Of a stretch of DNA of 64,000 nt, positions 45,699 through 55,710 are shown piece after piece (position 1 is the first letter of the stretch; the number at the start of each line of letters is the position of its first letter). Location: assembly GCA_029262555.1 (NCBI GenBank), contig JAJCZE010000017.1, forward strand, positions 1 through 64,000, written 5' to 3'. The position numbers and the translations under genes are program-made. The notes beneath the pieces were generated by a model. The model worked only from the letters and a program-made list of their open reading frames with translations, had not been told where the DNA came from and did not search any database. Source of the DNA: Candidatus Babelota bacterium (GTDB lineage: Bacteria > Babelota > Babeliae > Babelales > Vermiphilaceae).

Positions 45699-46313
45699 TT
45701 AAGATTGATCTTTGTAGCGTGATGCCCATCTTTTTTGGCGACTGCAAACAAGCAGTTCTGGATAAAGATCGCACTCAGAAATGTGTGATGATTTAGTATG
45801 AAGAAAGTCAGATACTGCGGGGCCAACTGTTGAATAGCCAAGTTGGAACCATTCCTTAATTCCACCTTCATAATCAGTTACATCAGTAAACCCAAGGCAT
45901 GAAAGTAAGATGTATGCTTTTTCGCCTGCATCGCATTCAGCGAGTGCGCAATATACTATAATTTTTTTATCTTTTTGCCACGTTTGTGCAGTATCGACAA
46001 GCTCTTTAAGTGGCACGTTGATTGAGCCTTTAATGTGGCAATCATCATGTAATACTTGTGGCAATACATTTATTACGCTGAGTTCAGGATCGCTTTCCAT
46101 CGCTTGCTTTAGCGCATCAGCTTCAATCAATGGGGGTGCTTCAAATGAGGTTCCTAAGAATCTTTGTAGTCGAGCAGCCGATACTTTATACAGGCGATCT
46201 TGGATTTCTGAATGTTGTTCAAAAAAAGAATTATTTGCTGCGCTCGTTATTTGAAAAATAAATACAAAAGCAAAGAGGATTAAATTTTTTAGGCGGAAAG
46301 ATGGTGTGTTCAT
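45699..46313 (-). CDS. Exported rhodanese-domain protein
   Basis: 204 aa with a signal peptide (NLILFAFVFIFQITSAA). The rhodanese domain spans about 60-165: INVLPQVLHDDCHIKGSINVPL, then the active-site loop YCALAECDAGEKA with Cys122 and Cys127, then LGFTDVTDYEGGIKEWFQLGY. Rhodaneses transfer sulfur or sense redox state through an active-site Cys. Cys122 sits at the classical position. Export suggests a periplasmic sulfur or thiol role. The C-terminal 40 residues are unassigned. Confidence 0.8.
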   Translation of the reverse strand: MNTPSFRLKNLILFAFVFIFQITSAANNSFFEQHSEIQDRLYKVSAARLQRFLGTSFEAPPLIEADALKQAMESDPELSVINVLPQVLHDDCHIKGSINVPLKELVDTAQTWQKDKKIIVYCALAECDAGEKAYILLSCLGFTDVTDYEGGIKEWFQLGYSTVGPAVSDFLHTKSSHISECDLYPELLVCSRQKRWASRYKDQS

Positions 46314-46326
46314 GTGCTTCCTTTTT

Positions 46327-46368
46327 TTAAAAATTTAAACCCTTCAACTTGGAACAAGCTGAAGGGTT
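46327..46368 (-). terminator. Intrinsic terminator after glnA
   Basis: A 14-base stem, AACCCTTCA.CTTG paired with CAAG.TGAAGGGTT (46338-46368, one mismatch), with a three-base loop, followed on the minus strand by TTTAAATTTTT. It lies about 107 bases after the glnA stop. The bases between can form two more small stem-loops (near 46380-46400 and 46421-46447). Confidence 0.7.
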
Positions 46369-46475
46369 AGGGGGGTGAACAATACGATTAAGTATTGCTC
46401 ATTTAGGGACCGAATTAACATCTATGAACCATGCTCAATAGATGCGTAACAACCTAACAGCTGCCCTAGGGTTTG

Positions 46476-47861
46476 TCAACCCTCCAGGTAGGCTTGCAGC
46501 TCCCAATCGGTCACATATGTATTATAAGCTGCGATTTCTTGTGTCTTGTTTTTTACAAATTCAGTGAGCATGCAGTCACCTAATACATCTTTTGCAAATG
46601 ATGAGTTGTCCAATAATGCGACTGCCTTTTGCAGTGATGATGGTAATGCTTTAATGCCGCGAGCTTCACGTTGTTCTGTACTTAATTTGTACAAACTATC
46701 TTCAATGGGATCTGCAAGAGGTAATTCTTTTTTGATGCCATCAAGGCCGGCGCGCAAAAGTGCAGCAAATGCAAGATAGGGATTTGCCATTGGATCGCCC
46801 GAACGCAATTCAGCACGAATAGCTTTGGGTTGGTTATCATTGATGCGTGGAATACGAATCATCGCACTTCTATTTTTAGTTCCCCAGCAAAGATTAATAG
46901 GAGCTTCATATCCCGGAACCAATCGTTTGTATGAGTTTACTGTTGGATTAAATAGTGCATTGAGCTCTGTAATATGAGCAAGCACTCCAGCAAGAAAATG
47001 CTGCGCAGTTTTTGAGAGCTTTGCTGAGTGATTTGCATCGTGAAATGCATTACATGCATTTTCTCTATCCCATAAACTAAAATGAATGTGCATACCGCTT
47101 CCATTTTTGCCATGGAATGGCTTTGGCATAAATGTTGCTTGCAAGCTATTGAGTGCACACAGTGATCGAATTGTTTGCTTTGCGCCAATGAGGCTATCGG
47201 CGATAGTGAGTGCGTTGCCATATTTAAAACTCATTTCATATTGGCCATGCGCAACTTCGTGATGAATTTTTTCAATCACAATATCTTGTGCTAACAAACT
47301 ATTGAAGAGCATTGTTTTAAAATCTGTCATTGCAGGGTGAACGGAAGTTGCAAAATAGTTAAGCGTGTCGCACGGAGTGAGTCCGTTTTCTGAGAATGAA
47401 TTATTATTGCATATGAAAAATTCAAGCTCGGGGCCAACGTAAAAATCATATCCCATGGCGCGTGCATCAGCGAGTGCTTCTTTTAAAATATGGCGAGGGT
47501 CTCCACTATAGGGAGTATGTTCATCAGAATAAACATCGCATAAAACGCGAGCAGTTTTTTGCTCATAGTCAGACCATGGCAATACGGCAAACGTATTCAT
47601 ATCCGGCTTTGCAAGCATGTCGCTCTCTGTGATTGCGGTCATACCTGGAATTGACGAGCCATCAAAATTGAATCCATTTTCAACAATATCATCTACAGTG
47701 CTTGCAGGATACAGCACTTCTTTTACGACTCCGTTTAAATCAGTGAATTGATATGCAATGTAGTGCACTTGCTCGAGCTCGATTGCATCATGATATGTTG
47801 GTGCATCTGCAATGAGGCCGGATGAGATGAGAATCGCAAGAGAGAGAATATGTCTCTTCAT
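46476..47861 (-). CDS. glnA: Glutamine synthetase type I with N-terminal export signal
   Basis: Makes glutamine from glutamate, ammonia and ATP. The 461-aa protein has intact motifs: NFDGSSIPG (65-73), GPELEFFI (143-150), HHEVAHGQYE (200-209), KPFHGKNGSGMHIH (247-260), YKRLVPGYEAP (311-321), NRSAMIRIP and ELRSGDPMANPYLAF. The unusual part is the first 20 residues, MKRHILSLAILISSGLIADA, a Sec-type signal not present in normal enzymes. GAAGGAG lies eight bases before this ATG, so the signal is really translated. The best AxA site is followed by Pro21, so cleavage may be after Ala18, or the protein may stay anchored. An amino acid importer is encoded just upstream. Confidence 0.92.
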   Translation of the reverse strand: MKRHILSLAILISSGLIADAPTYHDAIELEQVHYIAYQFTDLNGVVKEVLYPASTVDDIVENGFNFDGSSIPGMTAITESDMLAKPDMNTFAVLPWSDYEQKTARVLCDVYSDEHTPYSGDPRHILKEALADARAMGYDFYVGPELEFFICNNNSFSENGLTPCDTLNYFATSVHPAMTDFKTMLFNSLLAQDIVIEKIHHEVAHGQYEMSFKYGNALTIADSLIGAKQTIRSLCALNSLQATFMPKPFHGKNGSGMHIHFSLWDRENACNAFHDANHSAKLSKTAQHFLAGVLAHITELNALFNPTVNSYKRLVPGYEAPINLCWGTKNRSAMIRIPRINDNQPKAIRAELRSGDPMANPYLAFAALLRAGLDGIKKELPLADPIEDSLYKLSTEQREARGIKALPSSLQKAVALLDNSSFAKDVLGDCMLTEFVKNKTQEIAAYNTYVTDWELQAYLEG

Positions 47862-47905
47862 AGTTGTTACTCCTTCGTATGAGGTATGGTTAAAAACGAC
47901 ACCTT

Positions 47906-47933
47906 AGAATACGAAGAATTCTGCAATCGTCAA
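47906..47933 (-). promoter_or_regulatory. Putative sigma-70 promoter for glnA
   Basis: On the minus strand, TTGACG (47928-47933) and TATTCT (47906-47911) are separated by 16 bases, close to the -35 and -10 consensus. This lies in the 83-base gap between the transporter ATPase gene and glnA, so glnA may be expressed both alone and from the transporter operon. No operator was recognised. Confidence 0.45.
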
Positions 47934-47944
47934 GAAATAGGGGG

Positions 47945-48664
47945 CTATTCGATCGCGCCAGCAACGAATTTAGAAATGCGAGGATAGTTGTTTGGGGTCT
48001 GAGTAAGTTTTTTCGATTCAGCAATTTCTACAATTTTGCCATTATCCATGAGATAGATTGTGCAATTGAGCTTATCGAGTAATGCAGTATCATGCGTTGC
48101 GATTAATACAATGTATCCATCATTTGCAAGCTCTTGGATAGTCTGCGCTACGTGAGATGTAAGTAGTGGATCAAGCGCAGAGGTAGGCTCATCAAAACAG
48201 ATTATTTTTGGACGCAATGCAATCGTGCGAGCAAGTGCAAGGCGTTGTTTTTGCCCACCAGAAAGTTGGGATGGATATGCATCCCTTTTATCCAAAAGAT
48301 CGTAGCGATCAAGAAGTGCTTGCCCAATTTCGTTTGCTTTTTTTGATGAAGTAGTTGCGCCTTTTTCAAGCGGAAATGTGATATTTTCAAGCACGCTCAT
48401 ATGTGGAAACAAATTAAACTGTTGAAACACCATGCCGCAGGTATGCTCTTTATTTGCAACTGAAAGATCAAGCGGTTTATCGTCGAGAAAAAGTGCACCC
48501 GCATCAATGGTTTCTAAGTTATTGAGTACGCGAAGTAGCGTAGACTTTCCAACACCCGATTGGCCAAGGAAAATAGCAATTCCGCCCTGTGGCACTGAAA
48601 AAGAAACATCATCAATAACTTTTTTGGTTCCAAATTTCTTGGAAAGGTTTTTAACGCTGAGCAT
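47945..48664 (-). CDS. Polar amino acid ABC importer, ATPase
   Basis: 239-aa ATPase of the GlnQ/HisP type: Walker A GQSGVGKSTL, Q-loop MVFQQFNLFPHMSVLENI (typical of amino acid importers), signature LSGGQKQRLALA, Walker B IICFDEPTSALDP, and switch His in IATHD. Its start overlaps the end of the permease gene by 14 bases. Position ahead of glnA suggests glutamine or a related amino acid as substrate. Confidence 0.9.
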   Translation of the reverse strand: MLSVKNLSKKFGTKKVIDDVSFSVPQGGIAIFLGQSGVGKSTLLRVLNNLETIDAGALFLDDKPLDLSVANKEHTCGMVFQQFNLFPHMSVLENITFPLEKGATTSSKKANEIGQALLDRYDLLDKRDAYPSQLSGGQKQRLALARTIALRPKIICFDEPTSALDPLLTSHVAQTIQELANDGYIVLIATHDTALLDKLNCTIYLMDNGKIVEIAESKKLTQTPNNYPRISKFVAGAIE

Positions 48665-49310
48665 GATGATTCATCCTTTTCTCAATGAGAGAAACGATAA
48701 TAGAAAGCGATGTGGTAATAATGAGATATCCAATGGCAACCCCTAAATACACAGTGAGTGCATCAAGCGTGCGACTTGAAATGATTTCGCCTTCTTTAGT
48801 AAGTTCTTGTACGCCAACTATCGATGCCAAACTGGAATCTTTAACCAGCGTAATAAATTCGTTACCAAGTGCAGGAAGTACTATTCGAATCGCTTGTGGC
48901 AATACAATGTATTGCACAATTTGCACGTTGCTTAATCCAAGTGTTTTGCCCGCTTCTCGCTGACCTTCAGATACTGAATTGATTCCTGATTTAATAATGT
49001 GTGCAATATATGCACTGCTATTAAATGCAATCGCCCAGACAACTCCCCAAAAACGAGAAATGCCAATGCCAAGCGTTGGCAATGCGAGCGTAACGAATAA
49101 AATTTGAATCAGCATTGGAGTGCCGCGAAAAAGAGTAGTATATAATTCTATAGGATATCGAATCAGCTTGTGTGAGCTTGTAAGCCCAAGGCCGCAGAGC
49201 GTGCCTAAAATAATTCCCAATGCACAGGAAAGCGATGCGATTTGCAGCGTAACTACTGCCCCACGTAATAAAACGGGTATTGAATCAATCAGTAATTGAA
49301 AATCAATCAT
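48651..49310 (-). CDS. Polar amino acid ABC importer, permease
   Basis: 219-aa inner-membrane permease of the HisM/GlnP family with about five helices. The conserved cytoplasmic EAA loop is EAGKTLGLSNVQIVQYIVLPQAI, positions about 125-147, and the family motif LFRGTPMLIQI lies near residue 60. It would form a homodimer with the ATPase. The start overlaps the end of the binding-protein gene by eight bases. Confidence 0.9.
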   Translation of the reverse strand: MIDFQLLIDSIPVLLRGAVVTLQIASLSCALGIILGTLCGLGLTSSHKLIRYPIELYTTLFRGTPMLIQILFVTLALPTLGIGISRFWGVVWAIAFNSSAYIAHIIKSGINSVSEGQREAGKTLGLSNVQIVQYIVLPQAIRIVLPALGNEFITLVKDSSLASIVGVQELTKEGEIISSRTLDALTVYLGVAIGYLIITTSLSIIVSLIEKRMNHHAQR

Positions 49311-50082
49311 TCAACTTCCACTTTTTTTGCAACTTGGCAACTGTGCCATCTTTTATCATCTCACTCATCGTCGATTGTATTTGAGAATAGAGTTGCGGAT
49401 ATTTCTTAGAAATTGCAAGAGCAGAGGATTCTCCCGTTTGTTCAATAGGAGTAATAGTATATTTTTCCTGCGAAGTTTTTAGGAACGGCTGTAATGCGCT
49501 TTTTGAAGCAACGTACACGTCAGCCTGGCCGCTATCAAGAGTTAGCAGTCCAGTGCTTACCAATGGTGATGATACGCGTACCACTTCTGAAGTTTCAATA
49601 TCACTAATATAATGATCTGAGCTATAGCCTTGATTTACTACAACAACCTTATCTTTTAATTCCTGTGCCGTTGAAAGAGGCTGTGTATCTTTTTTTTGCA
49701 CTGCCATAAGAGGGTCATTTTCAAGATGAGGCAATGTGAAAAGTGCACGCTTTGCTCGTTCGGGAGTTGGTGTGATGCCGCCAGCGATCACCTGCATTGA
49801 TCCGAGTTGCAATTCAGGGATAAGCGCATCGAAAGACATATTAGAAAGGGTGAACGGTTTTCCGATTCGTTTTGCCAGCTCTTTTATTACATCAATATCA
49901 AAGCCCGTAATTTCATCATTCTCAATAAAGGCAAACGGAGGATATTCAGCATTGGTCCCCACGATAAGAGTCTCAACAGGCGGTTCGCTGAGGCGAGGTG
50001 CGGGTTTGCGTGAAAAAAACCAAATACCGCTAAAAGTTATGAGAGCAAGAAGGATAAGTATAGAAAGAGTGCGACCGATCAT
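49303..50082 (-). CDS. Polar amino acid ABC importer, substrate-binding protein
   Basis: About 259 aa. A membrane anchor or signal (LSILILLALITFSGIWFF) is followed by a family 3 solute-binding domain beginning LIVGTNAEYPPFAFIEND and continuing TGFDIDVIKELAKRIGK, VIAGGITPTPERAKRALFT. There is no lipobox Cys, so it is either anchored by its N terminus or cleaved. I start at the ATG at 50082 because AAGG lies six bases upstream; an ATG at 50103 has no such site. Fine specificity cannot be read from sequence. Confidence 0.88.
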   Translation of the reverse strand: MIGRTLSILILLALITFSGIWFFSRKPAPRLSEPPVETLIVGTNAEYPPFAFIENDEITGFDIDVIKELAKRIGKPFTLSNMSFDALIPELQLGSMQVIAGGITPTPERAKRALFTLPHLENDPLMAVQKKDTQPLSTAQELKDKVVVVNQGYSSDHYISDIETSEVVRVSSPLVSTGLLTLDSGQADVYVASKSALQPFLKTSQEKYTITPIEQTGESSALAISKKYPQLYSQIQSTMSEMIKDGTVAKLQKKWKLND

Positions 50083-50242
50083 GATATGCCTTATATATGC
50101 CATTTGTTCAAGAATAGTTTTATTCTATCAGCTTTTTGTATGGCTGTCAGTAAAATGAGGCCTTCATTTTATATTCAAGAAAAAATTGGTAAAATAGGGT
50201 TCATAACGGCTTTTTAACCATTTTAGGGGTGAAGTTTTTACT

Positions 50243-50515
50243 ATGAGTAAGCAGTATGTTTTTATGATTTTGAGCACTATTTCTCTATGCGTTCGAGCTG
50301 CTCAACCTAAGCCAGCGTTGCTTGATTTGAGGACCCTGCAGCAAAAAAAGGCATATATTGCTGGGTTGCAACAAACGCATCCTCAGCTTGTTGAGTATGC
50401 AAGAAAACTACTTGGTATTCCTGAGCAAGGCGATGAGCCAAGCCCTGATGCGCAAATTCATCACGCCATTCAAGCCTCAGATGAAGACCCTTTTGGCCTT
50501 GAAATGCCGGAATAA
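50243..50515 (+). CDS. Small exported protein of unknown function, 90 aa
   Basis: The first 19 residues (MSKQYVFMILSTISLCVRA) look like a signal peptide. The rest is hydrophilic: a helical LQQKKAYIAGLQQTHPQLVEYARKLL and an acidic tail ending GLEMPE. A plausible ribosome site (AGGGG, farther than ideal) precedes the ATG. No family is recognised. Confidence 0.5.
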   Translation: MSKQYVFMILSTISLCVRAAQPKPALLDLRTLQQKKAYIAGLQQTHPQLVEYARKLLGIPEQGDEPSPDAQIHHAIQASDEDPFGLEMPE

Positions 50516-50629
50516 GAAGCCAATTTATTGCATTGAAGAGCTCCAAATTGCTACAATAAAGGTGAAAAATAGGAGCATATCTCGCCTGGGCGGGAGTGCA
50601 AAATAATTAATTATCCGTAGGAGGGTAGT

Positions 50630-51184
50630 ATGAAGAATGCATCACGTATTGGATTATTGAGCCTGGCATTGTTACTTGGCGCATCAGCGCCGATTGATGC
50701 TGCGCAGCAAAATAAAAAGCAAAGTTTTTTTCAAAAACATAAACGTAAGTTAATTGCGGGAGCGGCTGCGGCGGCAACCATTGGAATCGCAGTGGCGCTT
50801 GGATTGCATACGGATAAGACTATGAGCGCTATTGAAAAGGCAGGCATACGACCAAGTGATTCGAAATTCAACACGGCAGTAAAAGTGGTTGGCTTACTTG
50901 GACCTCTTGGGCCTGATCGGGCACTTGATATGATTGTGCGGGCAACTACAATGATAGATCCTGTGACTGAAGCACCTATACTATCTCCAGCAGAAGCAGC
51001 TGTGCTAGTGCATTCAAAAGTCGGTGATGCATTAGCTTATTATTTTGGCCTTAAGCCGTGGGCTTTCAAGCTGAAAGCCACGCAGAAAGGATTGGCTGAG
51101 GGTAAAGCAGTTTTTGGAAGTGCCTTAGATGCCGCAGGTGATAAGATAGCGGCTGGATGGAAAAAGATTACAAGTTCTAAGTAA
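50630..51184 (+). CDS. Small exported protein of unknown function, 184 aa
   Basis: Signal peptide (SRIGLLSLALLLGASAPIDA) followed by a basic segment (KHKRKL) and a second hydrophobic stretch (LIAGAAAAATIGIAVALGL), so it may be membrane bound. The later part is helical, with a Lys-rich end (KKITSSK). GGAGG precedes the ATG and an intrinsic terminator follows. No family is recognised. Confidence 0.55.
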   Translation: MKNASRIGLLSLALLLGASAPIDAAQQNKKQSFFQKHKRKLIAGAAAAATIGIAVALGLHTDKTMSAIEKAGIRPSDSKFNTAVKVVGLLGPLGPDRALDMIVRATTMIDPVTEAPILSPAEAAVLVHSKVGDALAYYFGLKPWAFKLKATQKGLAEGKAVFGSALDAAGDKIAAGWKKITSSK

Positions 51185-51192
51185 TTAAATTA

Positions 51193-51226
51193 GGCCTCGC
51201 TTTTTTAAAAGAGCGGGGCTTTTTTA
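51193..51226 (+). terminator. Intrinsic terminator between convergent genes
   Basis: GCCTCGCTTTT paired with AAAAGAGCGGGGC, followed by a T run on the plus strand. It ends the transcript of the 184-aa exported protein gene and overlaps the last bases of the convergent HerA-like gene. Confidence 0.8.
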
Positions 51227-52834
51227 AAACAATTCATTCACCAATTCATCAATTTGCTTTTTACTGACTTGATCGGCCATGGCCTGATAAAACGCCTCAT
51301 CGTATTCACGCGTTTGCACTACGACAGGCATGGTGACTGCGTGGCCCAAAAGAAGCGCTTGTTTTTTACTATCCAGTGAAGCCAGAATAGATCGCAAATT
51401 GCTTGCACCGGCAACTCCAGTAAGGACTCCTTGAATATCTTTTTCATCGTTGAGTTGTGCTACCACTTTCGTGCCAATTTGAGAAAGAATCTCTTCATCG
51501 ATGCCGGATGGGCGTTGATCTACTATCAAAAGTGAGACGTAATATTTTCGCATTTCACGTGCAATGATTCCAAAAATTGTTTGGCGCGCAGCATTTGGAT
51601 TAAGGAATTTGTGTGCTTCTTCGATCGTGATCATGAGTTTTTTTGGCTCATCTTGAATATTTTGTGAACCTAAAAAGCGCTCAGTTTTTTCAATATATTT
51701 TTTGTGAATGCGGCGCGTGATTATATTGGCCATGAGAAGGTATACGAACGTTTGAGTGTAGTTGCCAAATTCAACAATTACATTGATTCCTTTATCGATA
51801 TACTCAAGCATTTGATCAATCACGTTGTGATCTTTCATTGCAGATCCAGATGCATTTACAAAAAAAGGTAATCGCTCAATGCGTTTTAATTTTCGATAGA
51901 GGGCTGCAATCGATTCGGTGTGTGCGCCAATGCCTTCTGCAAATTCTTTTAAATTGTCGCCGCTTGAAAGTAATGCATTTAGCCATTCATGCTTATATTT
52001 TGCTGCAATTAAATGGGCAGCTTCAAGGGCTGTTGAATGGAGATTAAGCTCTGATCCTAAGGAAAGAATATCTTCTACTTGCACTGATTGATACGGAATA
52101 GAAATTGATACATCGGGATTTCCGCCACGTCGACGAGTAGAATCGGGATCCAATGAAAAGATTGCTACTTTATCAGGAAAGAGCGTTTTTAATCCTTTTA
52201 CGAATGATTGCTCTTTGCCTTCTTTTCGCGCTTGCAATCCATACTCACTATGCATATCAAAAATGAGATTAACTGCTTTTTCATTTTTAATAAGCCCCGC
52301 CAGTACGAGCCGGGTTAGAAATGTTTTGCCGGTTCCTGTTTTTCCAAAAATGCCATTTGATCGCTCGGTAAGCCGATCAAGATTAAGGCACACGGGGGTT
52401 GTCATATCTAACGGCACGCCGATATTAAAATAGTTTTTTGAAGGATCATTTTCATCACCAAAAATAAGAGATACATCTTTATGATCTGCCTCAAACACTT
52501 GTGCAAAATGGGGTGGGATTGTTTTAACGGGTACGGGCTGTAAATCTTTTCCAAGCATGAGCATTGGTTTTAAAACAGCAGTAGCATAAATATCTTTTTC
52601 ATGCAGTAGGTCAGAAAGAAGTGATTCTTTTTGCGATGGTGGAAAGAGTAAAATATCTGGATTGGTAACCTCTAAGGCAAGGTCAGTAATGAGGCTAAAA
52701 AATCGATGATGCGCCCCAGCAATACAGATGAATTTTCCGGTCTTAATCGTTTCAAGATCCGTTTTGGGAGCAAGTCGCATAGTCAGGCCATCGGTAAGTG
52801 ATCCAGAGATGATGGTGCCAATATTTTTTTTCAT
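51224..52834 (-). CDS. HerA-like (DUF87) ATPase
   Basis: 536-aa ATPase of the HerA/FtsK superfamily. An N-terminal beta-barrel-like region precedes the motor: Walker A FGKTGTGKTFLTRL near residue 168, a LIFDMHSEYG segment, Walker B MITIEEAHKFLNPN, and the downstream SLLIVDQRPSGIDEEILSQIGT sensor region. HerA proteins translocate DNA, often with NurA nuclease in archaea; bacterial relatives are less understood. No nurA is seen here. Its start shares one base with the atpC stop, so it is translated from the atpD-atpC mRNA, an unusual partner. Confidence 0.85.
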   Translation of the reverse strand: MKKNIGTIISGSLTDGLTMRLAPKTDLETIKTGKFICIAGAHHRFFSLITDLALEVTNPDILLFPPSQKESLLSDLLHEKDIYATAVLKPMLMLGKDLQPVPVKTIPPHFAQVFEADHKDVSLIFGDENDPSKNYFNIGVPLDMTTPVCLNLDRLTERSNGIFGKTGTGKTFLTRLVLAGLIKNEKAVNLIFDMHSEYGLQARKEGKEQSFVKGLKTLFPDKVAIFSLDPDSTRRRGGNPDVSISIPYQSVQVEDILSLGSELNLHSTALEAAHLIAAKYKHEWLNALLSSGDNLKEFAEGIGAHTESIAALYRKLKRIERLPFFVNASGSAMKDHNVIDQMLEYIDKGINVIVEFGNYTQTFVYLLMANIITRRIHKKYIEKTERFLGSQNIQDEPKKLMITIEEAHKFLNPNAARQTIFGIIAREMRKYYVSLLIVDQRPSGIDEEILSQIGTKVVAQLNDEKDIQGVLTGVAGASNLRSILASLDSKKQALLLGHAVTMPVVVQTREYDEAFYQAMADQVSKKQIDELVNELF

Positions 52835-53082
52835 TACTCTTCTACTGTCGTCATTACAATGATTGCGGACGTACGATCAATTTTTGCTACACCGTGCTTG
52901 ACTAGCAATGTTTCTTTTTTTCCGGTTTTTAACCGGAATGTAACTGTTTGCCCTGGCGAAAGAGTCAGAATAGTAGGCGCGTGCCCTTTTTGGATAACGT
53001 AGTTTCCGGTGGGGGTATTAATCTCAAGCCACGCAACTGAGTGTTCAGAGCGTTGAAGCGGTGTGCTGAGAATCAGTTTCAT
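52834..53082 (-). CDS. atpC: F-type ATP synthase epsilon subunit, N-terminal domain only
   Basis: 82 aa. It keeps the beta-sandwich of the epsilon subunit, with GNYVIQKGHAPTILTLSPGQ matching the GEFGVLPGHAPL region of the family and a closing strand VKHGVAKIDRTSAIIV. The C-terminal two-helix domain, which inhibits ATP hydrolysis in many bacteria, is missing (usual length about 130-140 aa). It lies six bases after atpD. Confidence 0.8.
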   Translation of the reverse strand: MKLILSTPLQRSEHSVAWLEINTPTGNYVIQKGHAPTILTLSPGQTVTFRLKTGKKETLLVKHGVAKIDRTSAIIVMTTVEE

Positions 53083-53088
53083 GCGAGC

Positions 53089-54612
<1,524 letters not shown>

Positions 54613-55704
54613 TTATTCACGATCAAATTTTTTCACACCATTCTGATCAATCTCAGCGACCAACTCATCAAGTTCTTCCTGATCAAGGAGTCCTGACGTA
54701 GCATCCAGTTGCTCAAGGGCAGCAGCGCTATTAATCACGCCAGCTCGAATAGCATTATCGAGTGATTTTTCTTTTAATAACTGCGAAACAAACGTTGCAC
54801 CAAATGCGTCTCCAGCTCCAACAGTGCTTTCAACATCGATCGGCAATCCGGGATGAAAGTAAATATAATCTCCCTGAGAGACATATACTCCATCCTCTCC
54901 ATTCGTTACTACTGCAATGGAAGGGCCAAGCTCGTGAATTTTTTTTAAATAGGCTTGGAGTGTGAATGTGAGGGTCCCTCGAGCGATGGGGGTGGCGAGC
55001 AGTTCGGGCAATGCATAATTGGGTTCAGATTCTGGTACCGTATGCTCTGCCCCAAAAAAAGATTCTGCGAGCAGGGATGCTTCGACGGTATTTAAAATTA
55101 AAATATCGATATCGGGGAGTGCCTCAATCAAGGTTGTTACGTTTGCAGTGAGTTGGCTGGTGCCAGGATTTGCTGCAATAGGTACACCGGCTTTTTTTGC
55201 GTGTTGTGCAATGTATGGCAATAGCTCCGAAGTGTCTCTACTTAGAGAGGTAACGTAGATTTGGTCGTAGTTTGTAAAGGATTCAACCGGAATATTTTCT
55301 TTTGAAAGTGTGAGATTAGCTCCGCGATCAACGAGTATGCTGCTATTGCCGGTTGGAGAAGGCAGAATGTATGAACTGCCTGTTTTCCCTTCATTGGTCT
55401 GTACAATTGCAGATGTTTCGATCCCGCGCTCTGCTATTTTTTCTCTAATAAACTGGCCGTACGAATCATCTGCTACTTTGCAGCATGGAGTGCTCTGTAG
55501 CTCTAATCGAGTAAAGCAGCTGGCGCTATTTAAAGCGCCGCCACCCGTTGCACAATGCAGACTTTTAATTTCCAGCTTACGGCCTTCTTCAAGAAGGATG
55601 TAATTGACCTCTTGCCCATCCTCTTCAAATTCCATGTAGTAGGGGCGTTCATATGAGATGAAAAGATCGTGAACCGCTGATCCAATGGTGAGAACCTTTT
55701 TCAT
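54613..55704 (-). CDS. PfkB-family carbohydrate or nucleoside kinase
   Basis: 363-aa kinase of the ribokinase/adenosine kinase fold. The N-terminal glycine-rich motif is CATGGGALNSASCFTRL, and the C-terminal anion-hole motif VGAGDAFGATFVSQLL contains the catalytic Asp. The length and the ATGGGALN motif suggest a sugar or nucleoside substrate, which cannot be fixed by eye. It starts six bases after lon and is probably co-transcribed. Confidence 0.88.
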   Translation of the reverse strand: MKKVLTIGSAVHDLFISYERPYYMEFEEDGQEVNYILLEEGRKLEIKSLHCATGGGALNSASCFTRLELQSTPCCKVADDSYGQFIREKIAERGIETSAIVQTNEGKTGSSYILPSPTGNSSILVDRGANLTLSKENIPVESFTNYDQIYVTSLSRDTSELLPYIAQHAKKAGVPIAANPGTSQLTANVTTLIEALPDIDILILNTVEASLLAESFFGAEHTVPESEPNYALPELLATPIARGTLTFTLQAYLKKIHELGPSIAVVTNGEDGVYVSQGDYIYFHPGLPIDVESTVGAGDAFGATFVSQLLKEKSLDNAIRAGVINSAAALEQLDATSGLLDQEELDELVAEIDQNGVKKFDRE

Positions 55705-55710
55705 AGTGCC

